Source: Beggiatoa alba B18LD (GTDB taxonomy: Bacteria > Pseudomonadota > Gammaproteobacteria > Beggiatoales > Beggiatoaceae). From it: a stretch of 64,000 bases of DNA. How positions within the stretch are numbered: the stretch's first letter is position 1; every line of letters begins with the position of its first letter. Made by a program: the position numbers and the translations under genes. A model generated the notes under the pieces. That model saw only the letters and a list, made by a program, of their open reading frames with translations, was not told the origin of the DNA and searched no databases. Positions 46,232-54,593 of this stretch are shown here, piece after piece. Location of the stretch: positions 2,899,511 through 2,963,510 of the forward strand of contig NZ_JH600070.1 in NCBI RefSeq assembly GCF_000245015.1. Reading direction: 5' to 3'.

Positions 46232-48676
46232 ATGACCGTGTCAACACGCAAAACCTTACAAGAAACCTTACTTGCCTTGCGTGAAGAGTATGCAAGACAA
46301 CTCCCGCAAACTATCGCTGATTTAGTCAAATCAGAGGAAATTATTAAAAAACAGTGGAACAAGGAAGATTTACGCCAATTTCAACAAAAAGTTCATCGAG
46401 TCGCAGGTAATGCAGGCAGTTTTGGTTTTTTGAGCTTAAGCCAAACGGCTCGCGTGTTAGATACTTTTTTAGTAGAAATTTTAGAACGTAACACCCCTGC
46501 TGAACCTTACGAATTGATAGAAATTAATCAGCGTTTAGGACATATCCAACAAGCCGCTTTAAGTCCTGACGAACCTGTTACCGCTACACCTGCCTCAAAG
46601 ACTAAAAGCCATCCTATCCCTGAAAAACAAGAATCAACGATTTATCTCGTTGATGATGATTTACAACTCACCGCATATCTTGCCGAATATTTAAAATCCT
46701 ATGGTTACAACGTACAAGTTTTTCACAATACACGCGGGCTAATTGATTTAGTACAAACCTATCCACCAACCTTGATTATCATGGATGTCATGTTATCTGA
46801 AGGCGAATTAGCTGGGCCACAAATCATGGCGGCAATTCAGAAAAATCGTACTGAACCGTTACCCGTGATTTTTATCTCTGCCCGAACTGATATGGCTGCC
46901 CGACTTGCTGCGGTTCGTGCTAATGGTGATGCTTATTTTAATAAACCGTTGGATATAGTTGCTATTTTAAATAAAATAAAACAACTAATTGATAAAAAAA
47001 GGCAAAAAATCCCCCATCGGATACTGATTATCGACGACACACAACGCTATGGGGAACGCTACTCCAAAATTTTATCGCAAGCAGGATTACAAACGGCTGT
47101 TTTAAAAGAACCATTACGCCTTATCGATGCCTTAGATAAATATCCTCCCTCTCTTATCCTGATTAATACCCAACTGCAAAGTATTAATGCAATTGAATTA
47201 GCGGTCGTATTACGCCATCAAGAAAAATATAAACGCCTACCGCTCATTTTCTTTGCCCAACAATTTGACCAAACCTTACGCCGTGCAGCGGTTAAAGGGA
47301 TTGCCGATGACTTTTTAAGCGACACCATCGAAGCCGATGCCCTCGTTGCAACGGTTGTAAACCGTTTAAAACATACCGAACACCAACCCAAAACCGATTA
47401 TTTACATCAAGATGTCACAACAGGTTTATATAACCGTCAATACCTACTTTCCCAACTAGAATGGATGAAAGTTACAGCGGCTGATAATCCATTGATTGCA
47501 CTATATATCAGTATTGATAGCTATAGCGGTATTAGCAAAATTTTAGGATATCAAGCGGTGGACAGTGCTATGTCTGAAATTGCGCAATTTTTAAAACAAC
47601 AAGTGAATCAACATGATTTGCTTGCCCGTTTTAGCGAAAGCGTTTTCGTGATTCTTAGCACAGACCGCAGTATTTACGAAGCAAAAGCCTTAGCGAATTC
47701 CATTCGAGCTACCATAGAAAACTATGTATTAGAACTCAATCAACAACAACTATTTACCACGTGTAGCATTGGATTGGGGGTTTATGACGAAGAAATATCT
47801 GGTGGCGCGCCTATCGCACTGACACAAGCAGAATCGGCTTGCCAACAAGCACAAGAACTCGGCGGAAATCGCATCCAGTTACACGCGAAAGCAGAAAATT
47901 TAAAACGCGACCAATATCGACAAACCTATTGGCAAGAAACCATTAAATCCGCATTAGTCAACGATAACTTCTATCTTGTTTTTCAACCGATTGTTGGACT
48001 TCATGGAGAAAATCAAAAATTATACGATGTCCTTTTACGCTTACACAGCGATGACCATCCAGAAGGCATTAAAGCCCATGAATTTTTACCCATTGCTGAA
48101 AAGTACGGACTTATCGAGGAGATTGACCGCTGGGTCATTAAACAAGCGATTATGAATTTAATGCAGCGTTATTTTGAACGGGAATCCATCCGCTTATTTG
48201 TCCGCTTATCCCCCAACTCGATTAAAAATAGTGCATTACAAGGCTATATTCGCAAATGTCTTGCCGTTAGCGATATTCCTCATCAATCCGTTGTGTTTAC
48301 TCTTTCTCAACCAACTGTCATTAACCAACTGAAAGAAAGCCAAAACTTTGTTAAAGATGTAAAAGCTTTGGGATGTCAAGTTATCTTGCAAGATTTCAAT
48401 GGAAAAACCAGTGGCTTTCAACTGGCTAAACTGTTAGAAGTGGACTTTATTAAACTACATCCCGAACTGGTTAAACCGCTTGTAAATAAACCCGATGCTT
48501 TAGAAAACATTAAACAGATAACAGATAAACTTCACACACAAAACACACAAGTGATTGTGCCTTTTATTGAAGATGCGACAACATTAAGTTTGTTATGGGA
48601 ATGTGCTGTTGATTATATTGAAGGTAATTTTATTCAAGCCCCCATAGAGACACTCAACTACGATTTTTCAGGATAA
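46232..48676 (+). CDS. FimX-like signalling protein: HPt-REC-REC-GGDEF-EAL (degenerate)
   Basis: 814 residues. HPt (about 10-110, H55 in KVHRVAGNAGSFGF), receiver 1 with a likely phosphoacceptor Asp (LIIMDVML), receiver 2 with Asn in that place (LILINTQL), a GGDEF domain whose signature is replaced by RFSES, and an EAL domain starting LVFQPIVG where EAL reads DVL (YDVLLRL) and DDFG reads QDFN. Cyclase and phosphodiesterase activity are unlikely; such proteins act as c-di-GMP effectors, as FimX does in type IV pilus control. A Rieske gene follows 6 bp after the stop. Confidence 0.82.
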   Translation: MTVSTRKTLQETLLALREEYARQLPQTIADLVKSEEIIKKQWNKEDLRQFQQKVHRVAGNAGSFGFLSLSQTARVLDTFLVEILERNTPAEPYELIEINQRLGHIQQAALSPDEPVTATPASKTKSHPIPEKQESTIYLVDDDLQLTAYLAEYLKSYGYNVQVFHNTRGLIDLVQTYPPTLIIMDVMLSEGELAGPQIMAAIQKNRTEPLPVIFISARTDMAARLAAVRANGDAYFNKPLDIVAILNKIKQLIDKKRQKIPHRILIIDDTQRYGERYSKILSQAGLQTAVLKEPLRLIDALDKYPPSLILINTQLQSINAIELAVVLRHQEKYKRLPLIFFAQQFDQTLRRAAVKGIADDFLSDTIEADALVATVVNRLKHTEHQPKTDYLHQDVTTGLYNRQYLLSQLEWMKVTAADNPLIALYISIDSYSGISKILGYQAVDSAMSEIAQFLKQQVNQHDLLARFSESVFVILSTDRSIYEAKALANSIRATIENYVLELNQQQLFTTCSIGLGVYDEEISGGAPIALTQAESACQQAQELGGNRIQLHAKAENLKRDQYRQTYWQETIKSALVNDNFYLVFQPIVGLHGENQKLYDVLLRLHSDDHPEGIKAHEFLPIAEKYGLIEEIDRWVIKQAIMNLMQRYFERESIRLFVRLSPNSIKNSALQGYIRKCLAVSDIPHQSVVFTLSQPTVINQLKESQNFVKDVKALGCQVILQDFNGKTSGFQLAKLLEVDFIKLHPELVKPLVNKPDALENIKQITDKLHTQNTQVIVPFIEDATTLSLLWECAVDYIEGNFIQAPIETLNYDFSG

Positions 48677-48682
48677 ATAAGT

Positions 48683-49015
48683 ATGACCTCTATTCAACAC
48701 TGGCAACCTGTTGCAGAAATCTATGACATTCCACAACAAGGTATGATTTCTTTTGAGATTTCAGGATTATCCCTACTGTTTAGCCGTCAAGGGCAACAAG
48801 TAAGCTGTTTTGCAAATTCATGCACGCATTTAGACAGACCTTTAGATATGGGAAATGTTTGTAACGGTGTCGTGACTTGTCCTTTTCACGGTTACGAATT
48901 CGAATTAGAAACAGGACGTTGTTTAAATGCCTCTAGCCCCCCCTTAAAATCTTATCCTGTGCGAATCGTAGAGAATTTTGTACAAGTCTGTTTAGTAGAA
49001 GATACAATTGATTAA
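48683..49015 (+). CDS. Rieske [2Fe-2S] ferredoxin-like protein
   Basis: 110 residues, soluble. CTHLDRPLDMG and CPFHGYEFELETGRC give the Cys-x-His...Cys-x2-His cluster. It resembles Rieske-type ferredoxins of dioxygenases and NirD. It directly follows the FimX-like gene, although a functional link is unclear. A core palindrome starts five bases after the stop. Confidence 0.88.
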   Translation: MTSIQHWQPVAEIYDIPQQGMISFEISGLSLLFSRQGQQVSCFANSCTHLDRPLDMGNVCNGVVTCPFHGYEFELETGRCLNASSPPLKSYPVRIVENFVQVCLVEDTID

Positions 49016-49019
49016 AAAA

Positions 49020-49195
49020 GACCTGCTAGGTTTTGAAAACCTAGCAGGTCTTTTTTTGTCTGAATCAGAATTCACAGAATTTTCAGAATTAGCAGAATTA
49101 AAAAGCGTGATTCACCTTAACTTCTTGGTTTAAGGGTTTTAAACCCTGATTCAGATAAAAAGATTTTATTTTCAGAATCTCGCCAATCCTTATAA
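49020..49195. repeat. Nested-palindrome repeat between convergent genes
   Basis: Core 49020-49050 with T7, arm from GTCTGAATCAG at 49058, closing arm CTGATTCAGAT at 49146-49156, and decayed right end CTCGCCAATCCTTATA (49179-49194) that contains the stop codon of the hydrogenase-like gene. Confidence 0.85.
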
Positions 49196-50800
49196 ATCCA
49201 CGCCCGCATAAGAACCATTCACCGATTTATTACATACGGGAAAATCAGGCACAATATCTTGACGAATCATAAATTCTAAGGCTAACCAGTTTAAAAAACT
49301 GGGGTCGCGTGGATAAAAACGCTCAACTAAGCCTGCTTTGCCAAATCGAACATAACTGACAATTTCCCCGCGCCAACCTTCTACAATGCCCAAACCTTCC
49401 GCATTTTCTAGCGGGGTTTGCCAATGACCAACAATTTTCCCATTTGGTAGCAAATTCAATAACTGATGTAATAAATGTAAACTCACTTGTATTTCTGCTA
49501 AACGAATTTGTAAACGGGCTTTTACATCGCCTGTTTGAAAAACTGGCACATCAAGCGTTAATTCATCATAAGGCGCGTAAGGACAATTTCGACGGACATC
49601 AAACGTTTGTCCACTTGCCCGCCCAACGTATCCCAAACAACCTAAGCGCGTTGCAATAGCAGGTAATAATACGCCCGTTGTTTCTAAACGGTCTTCAACA
49701 CCTGTATGACGCTCAAGAATACCCGCTAATACCTCAATTTCTTTTGCAACCACTTGTAACTGCTGTTTGTAATCAGGTATCCAATGCGCCGCTAAATCTT
49801 TTTTAACCCCCGCAGGCACGATGCAATCCATCAGAAAGCGATGCCCTAAAGACTCAAAATTTAAACGTTGCCATAATTCACGTAGCCGAGAAAATTGATA
49901 AAACGCAAAACTAAAGGCAACATCGTTACAAATCGCGCCAACATCGCCCAAATGATTGGCGACCCGTTCACGTTCACAAAAAATTGCCCGTAAAAATTGA
50001 GCGCGTGGTGGTACTTCAATATGCGCCGCTCGCTCCATCGCCATACAAGCTGCCCACGTATGCGCGACCGTGCTATCTCCTGAAACTCTACCCGCTAATT
50101 TCGCCAATGATTCAGGCGGGCGACCTTCGGCAATTTTTTCAATGCCTTTATGTACGTAGCCTAAACGAGCTTCTAAATTTAAAATTTTTTCTCCAACCGC
50201 TTGGAAACGAAAATGACCTGGTTCAATAATTCCCGCATGAACAGGTCCAACAGGAATTTCATATACGCCTGTGCCTTGGGCTTGAAGGAATGGGTATTCT
50301 GTATCTGCGGGAGTTACTTCTGGCGGTGTGCCAAATCGGGAAACTGCTTTGCGTAAGGGATAGGTTTGTGCTTGCCAAGCCTGATGGCGTAGCCAACGTC
50401 TTTTATCAGGATGTTCAACAAATTCAATTCCTAATAAATCTTGTAAATGGCGTTCTATTCGATTTGCAGCGGGATAATATGGCGTGATAGACGTTAATTG
50501 TGCTTGATGACACTCAATTTCCGTTCGTAATACTAAATAATCGCCCGATTTTTCTACGCAACAATCAACAATAAAAACGCTACCAATCTCATCTTTTGCG
50601 GTAGGAACAGTTTCTGTTGCCCATAACGCGCTAAAACGGCAAGCAAATGTTGAAACAATCGCAAAAGTCATCCCCCACTCATTTGCGGGAACGTGCAATA
50701 AATGCGCAGGTTGCAAAGTCGTTTTTGAACCGCGACTCACATGTATTGCATTCTCTTCAAAACGGGCAAGTAATTCTGCTAACCAATCAAAACGGTTCAT
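49190..50800 (-). CDS. Group 4 NiFe-hydrogenase/complex I-like large subunit lacking Ni ligands
   Basis: 536 residues. The N-terminal about 150 residues resemble the NuoC/30-kDa part and the remainder the HycE/NuoD part (GPVHAGIIEPGHFRF, LGYVHKGIEKIAEG). In HycE the Ni ligands lie in RVCGICGFAH; here the same place reads RVSGDSTVAH, with both Cys replaced by Ser (about 240 and 243). The C-terminal CxxC is also missing (FPVCNKSVNGSYAG). It is therefore unlikely to be a hydrogenase; such subunits occur in complex I-like and Hyf-like modules. No other subunits are adjacent on the minus strand. Confidence 0.8.
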   Translation of the reverse strand: MNRFDWLAELLARFEENAIHVSRGSKTTLQPAHLLHVPANEWGMTFAIVSTFACRFSALWATETVPTAKDEIGSVFIVDCCVEKSGDYLVLRTEIECHQAQLTSITPYYPAANRIERHLQDLLGIEFVEHPDKRRWLRHQAWQAQTYPLRKAVSRFGTPPEVTPADTEYPFLQAQGTGVYEIPVGPVHAGIIEPGHFRFQAVGEKILNLEARLGYVHKGIEKIAEGRPPESLAKLAGRVSGDSTVAHTWAACMAMERAAHIEVPPRAQFLRAIFCERERVANHLGDVGAICNDVAFSFAFYQFSRLRELWQRLNFESLGHRFLMDCIVPAGVKKDLAAHWIPDYKQQLQVVAKEIEVLAGILERHTGVEDRLETTGVLLPAIATRLGCLGYVGRASGQTFDVRRNCPYAPYDELTLDVPVFQTGDVKARLQIRLAEIQVSLHLLHQLLNLLPNGKIVGHWQTPLENAEGLGIVEGWRGEIVSYVRFGKAGLVERFYPRDPSFLNWLALEFMIRQDIVPDFPVCNKSVNGSYAGVDL

Positions 50801-51116
50801 TGTTTTATCCCCAATGATTGACTGTGTTGTTTTAGCTCTTTTTTATGAAGTCAGTTTTTAAAACAACGTATTTATGACTACTACCTTGTACCCTTATTTA
50901 TGATTATTTAGGTAGCCTACCTCATTTTTACCACACAAGAATATTGTGTAAAACAGGTATCACAAGGGACGAACGTACAAACACTCAATTAAGTTGTTTA
51001 CACAACGGTTTCTTTTACCATATCGTCATGAAAGTGCGCAACTGGATATGCTCCTTTTTACCACAGCATCCGATATATTTTTACTGACATTACAGGCTGA
51101 CTAGGTTATAACCTCC
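50801..51116. other. 316-bp divergent intergenic region
   Basis: Holds the promoters of the hydrogenase-like (-) and YidD-like (+) genes. An imperfect dyad near 50925-50956 (TTTTACCACACAAG...TTGTGTAAAAC) could be a regulatory site. No coding or RNA gene seen. Confidence 0.35.
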
Positions 51117-51557
51117 ATGCTCAATCGTCTGCTTGCACGGCTTATCCGTGTTTATCAACAATATATTTCCCCTTATAAAGGTTTCCGCTGTGCTTATGCG
51201 GTAAAACATCAGGATTTATCCTGTTCTGAATATGCCCGTGTGACCCTGTTACAAAGTGGGACAAGACAGAGTTTTAGCCTGATTCAACAACGCTTTCATG
51301 ACTGTAAATTAGCCGCCGAAGCATTGGAAAAAGAAAGAAAAGCCAAAAAATCCCAGCGTAAACACGCGCAGGAAAAAGACAATAATCGTTGTGACGGAAT
51401 AGACTGTAACTGTAGTGATTTGCCTGATGTTTCACAATTTGCTTGTAAATCCTGTCATAAACCCGAAATTCCATCTTGTAAATCATGTGATATGCCAGAC
51501 TTGCATTGTGGGGGGATGGATGTCGCGCATTGTGATGCGTGTTCTTGTTCGTGGTAA
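51117..51557 (+). CDS. YidD-like protein with Cys-rich C-terminal tail
   Basis: 146 residues. Residues 1-70 follow the YidD pattern (RLIRVYQQYISPYKGFRC...SCSEYARV), a membrane-associated factor aiding insertion by YidC. A basic helix (about 75-90) links to a tail of about 55 residues with 14 Cys in CxC, CxxC and CxCxC spacing, plus His, typical of metal-binding. YidD is normally about 85 residues, so the tail is unusual. It is 48 bp upstream of the ZorA-like gene. Confidence 0.7.
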   Translation: MLNRLLARLIRVYQQYISPYKGFRCAYAVKHQDLSCSEYARVTLLQSGTRQSFSLIQQRFHDCKLAAEALEKERKAKKSQRKHAQEKDNNRCDGIDCNCSDLPDVSQFACKSCHKPEIPSCKSCDMPDLHCGGMDVAHCDACSCSW

Positions 51558-51605
51558 TGTCTCAGCATCTGCCTATTAAAAACACCATAAAAGGTCTTCA
51601 CATTT

Positions 51606-53432
51606 ATGATGGATTTATTTTTTAGCTTGATTAATAACCCCATGATACCTTGGGGGTTAGCCTTTAGTATTATCTTATTAGCGGTCGGTATTTGGAGTTT
51701 ATTCCGTTTTAAACTGGCGCGTTTTGAGTTTCAATTGCGTCAAGCGCAACAGCTTATCGACGCAATTCCGCCCGCTGAATTTATCGCCCATTATGAACAA
51801 GTTCATGAGCAACTACAGCAAAATCCTTTACTTGCCCAACAATGGGAAGCTTTTCGTAAAACCTTAATTCTGCCTAAAAAACCCCGCGACCCAATTTTTT
51901 ACACCCATCGTCCTGATGTCTATTTCAATGAATCAAGCTTAATCGCGCCACGTTTAAACCTGCGTTTATACCAATCCGCGCCGAATATCTTTGTCGGTAT
52001 TGGTTTATTTTTTACCTTTATTGGTCTTGTCGCGGCGTTATGGTTTGCTAGTCAAGGGGTTGCCGCGCCAGATATTGAGAAAGCACAGCAGGCATTGCGG
52101 GATTTATTGCACGCAGCAACGTTTAAATTTATTACCTCTATCGCGGGTTTAATTGCTTCAATTGTCTTTTCATGGCGGGAAAAAGCGCAACTGCACCGTT
52201 TACAAGAAAAAATCCATTATTTTTGTGCCAGCTTAGAAAATCACTTAACGTTTATCACCTTAGAACAAATTGATACCACACAAATTGAGGAAAATAGACG
52301 ACAAACAGAGCAATTAGAACGCTTTAATACCGATTTAGCCGCCTCTATTGCGAATGCATTAGAAGATAAATTTTCAGAAAAATTGGCAAAAGCCATGAAA
52401 CCGTTATCCGTCGCCATTGATGGATTAGCGGATAGAGTTGGCGGGATGAATCAAAATGCTTTAGAACGAATGGTTGAAACCTTTAGCCAGCATTTGCAAA
52501 ACGCGGCAGGCGAGGAAATGAAGCAAGTCGCGCAGTCTTTAGAAAAATTAATTCCAACTTTAGACGGCTTTCGCCAGCAATTTGATTCATCGGGTACAGA
52601 TTTCGGTTCGCGCATGAATGATGCCGCAGTGACTTTGCAACAAGGTTTTAGTCACGCGACAGAGACGCTTTTAGAACGGATGACAACGACGAATGCAGAA
52701 ATTCAACAAACCGCCACGCAGGAGTTACAACGAGTCAGCGAGCCATTAACAATGCTGATTAGTGCCTTAGCAGGCTTAAAAACAGGAATAGACGAATCTA
52801 GTCAACTGTTACGCTCAAAAGCGCAAGATGCCAGTAGTGCGTTAGGCATTGCAGGGGAAAAGGTCGAGATGCGTTTATCCAGTGCCTCCCAACAAGTAGC
52901 GATGCAATTGACCGAGGCAGCGGATAAATTTGGTCTGGTGAAAACGGATATTGCCGAGATTAGTGCGCAAACATTAGAAAATTTACGTAGTGCGTTAAAG
53001 CAGTTAAATACGATTCAGACCAATTTAGCGGAAACAGGCGAGCAATTAAGCCTTGTCGGTAAACCGCTACACGATACGGTCGACACGCTAAAATTGACCT
53101 TAGAACAGGTGAATGGTTTAAACAGTGCCGTAGAAACCAGCGCGACCACATTGCAAGGCGTGAGCCTGAGTGCTAGCGACACTTTGAATAATACGAGTAA
53201 AGCAGTTGAGCAGGTTTGGAAAAAATATCAAAGTCATTTTGAAAAAGTTGACGAAGATGTCGCAAAAGTGTTCCAAGAATTGAGTAAAGGATTGGATAAT
53301 TACCGCCAACAAGTAGAAAGTTTTACGCAAAAGTTAGACGAAAGTTTAAATAGTGCGGTGAAATCATTAAGCAGTGTGATTATCGAATTATTAGAAAGTA
53401 TTGAAGAATTATCAGGAAAAAAACGCGGTTGA
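51606..53432 (+). CDS. ZorA-like MotA/TolQ/ExbB-family motor protein with long coiled-coil tail
   Basis: 608 residues. Three membrane segments (about 14-34, 127-148 and 170-190); PNIFVGIGLFFTFIGLVAAL and KFITSIAGLIASIVFSW are the MotA/ExbB proton-channel helices. A cytoplasmic tail of about 400 residues is predicted helical and coiled-coil, as in ZorA of Zorya defence. The usual partner ZorB (OmpA-like, MotB) and effectors ZorC/ZorD are not present; glyQ follows. So it is an orphan, or works with a partner elsewhere. Possibly coupled to the YidD-like gene upstream. Confidence 0.72.
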   Translation: MMDLFFSLINNPMIPWGLAFSIILLAVGIWSLFRFKLARFEFQLRQAQQLIDAIPPAEFIAHYEQVHEQLQQNPLLAQQWEAFRKTLILPKKPRDPIFYTHRPDVYFNESSLIAPRLNLRLYQSAPNIFVGIGLFFTFIGLVAALWFASQGVAAPDIEKAQQALRDLLHAATFKFITSIAGLIASIVFSWREKAQLHRLQEKIHYFCASLENHLTFITLEQIDTTQIEENRRQTEQLERFNTDLAASIANALEDKFSEKLAKAMKPLSVAIDGLADRVGGMNQNALERMVETFSQHLQNAAGEEMKQVAQSLEKLIPTLDGFRQQFDSSGTDFGSRMNDAAVTLQQGFSHATETLLERMTTTNAEIQQTATQELQRVSEPLTMLISALAGLKTGIDESSQLLRSKAQDASSALGIAGEKVEMRLSSASQQVAMQLTEAADKFGLVKTDIAEISAQTLENLRSALKQLNTIQTNLAETGEQLSLVGKPLHDTVDTLKLTLEQVNGLNSAVETSATTLQGVSLSASDTLNNTSKAVEQVWKKYQSHFEKVDEDVAKVFQELSKGLDNYRQQVESFTQKLDESLNSAVKSLSSVIIELLESIEELSGKKRG

Positions 53433-53587
53433 TGATGATACAGCGAAATAGTGGATTTTATACGCGAATTACTTTGTATTCTGAGTCGCTGCATATCCAA
53501 GCTGTTTCTTAGCCGTTATAATGCGCTTATTTTGCATAAATCACCCGTTAAAACAGCTAGCAAAACCGTCGGAAAAGGGAAAAAGTC

Positions 53588-54493
53588 GTGGCATCACCAA
53601 GCACTTTTCAAGATTTAATTCTGAAACTACAAGAATATTGGGCAAAACAAGGTTGTGTGATTCAACAACCTTATGATATGGAAGTCGGCGCGGGTACATT
53701 TCACCCTGCGACCTTCTTACGGGCTATCGGACCTGAGCCTTGGAGTGCGGCGTATGTGCAACCGTCTCGCCGTCCCGCTGATGGGCGTTATGGCGAAAAC
53801 CCTAACCGCTTACAACATTATTATCAGTATCAAGTAGTTATTAAGCCATCACCGCTGAATATTCAAGAATTATATTTAGACTCTTTGCGCATGTTAGGCA
53901 TAGACCCCTTAGTGCATGATATTCGGTTCGTCGAAGATAACTGGGAATCACCGACCTTAGGCGCGTGGGGCTTGGGGTGGGAAGTGTGGTTGAACGGGAT
54001 GGAAGTGACACAATTCACGTATTTCCAACAAGTTGGCGGGTTAGAGTGTAAACCTGTGACGGGCGAAATTACTTATGGTTTAGAACGCATTGCCATGTAT
54101 TTGCAAGGGGTTGATAGCGTTTATGATTTAGTCTGGGCAGATGGACCTTTAGGGCGGGTGACTTATGGCGATGTGTTCCATCAAAATGAGGTGGAAATGT
54201 CCACGTATAATTTTGAACACGCGCCTATTGCCGATTTATTTAGAAATTTTGATTTGTACGAGCGCGAAAGCACGAAATTAATCGAGTTAGGTTTACCTTT
54301 GCCCGCGTATGAAATGGCATTAAAAGCCTCACATACCTTTAATTTATTAGATGCCCGTAAAGCGATTTCTGTAACGGAACGACAACGCTTTATTTTACGG
54401 GTGCGCACCCTCGCCCGTGCCGTTGCGCAAGCCTATTATGACAGTCGTGAAAAATTAGGCTTCCCGATGTGTCAAAACAAGGCGACAGCATAG
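53588..54493 (+). CDS. glyQ: Glycyl-tRNA synthetase alpha subunit
   Basis: 301 residues from a GTG start. Class II motifs with [20 protein letters not shown] and [22 protein letters not shown]. Catalytic subunit of the alpha2beta2 enzyme that charges tRNA-Gly. glyS follows 100 bp downstream; the gap is longer than usual. Confidence 0.97.
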   Translation: MASPSTFQDLILKLQEYWAKQGCVIQQPYDMEVGAGTFHPATFLRAIGPEPWSAAYVQPSRRPADGRYGENPNRLQHYYQYQVVIKPSPLNIQELYLDSLRMLGIDPLVHDIRFVEDNWESPTLGAWGLGWEVWLNGMEVTQFTYFQQVGGLECKPVTGEITYGLERIAMYLQGVDSVYDLVWADGPLGRVTYGDVFHQNEVEMSTYNFEHAPIADLFRNFDLYERESTKLIELGLPLPAYEMALKASHTFNLLDARKAISVTERQRFILRVRTLARAVAQAYYDSREKLGFPMCQNKATA

Positions 54494-54593
54494 TTAATCT
54501 ATTGGTCAATTATCGCGTATTTCGTCGGGTGCGTTCGCAATTGCGTTATGTACCGTTTCACTATTCAGCTACGTCATTCATGGAATTAGTGCA

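Noticed and set aside
46232-48676. Active diguanylate cyclase/phosphodiesterase
   Set aside because: Both catalytic signatures are altered at key residues.
49190-50800. Functional NiFe hydrogenase
   Set aside because: All Ni-ligand cysteines of the large subunit are missing and no small or maturation subunit is adjacent.
51606-53432. A complete Zorya system
   Set aside because: Only a ZorA-like gene is present; the next gene is glyQ and no OmpA-like ZorB, ZorC, ZorD or ZorE is visible.
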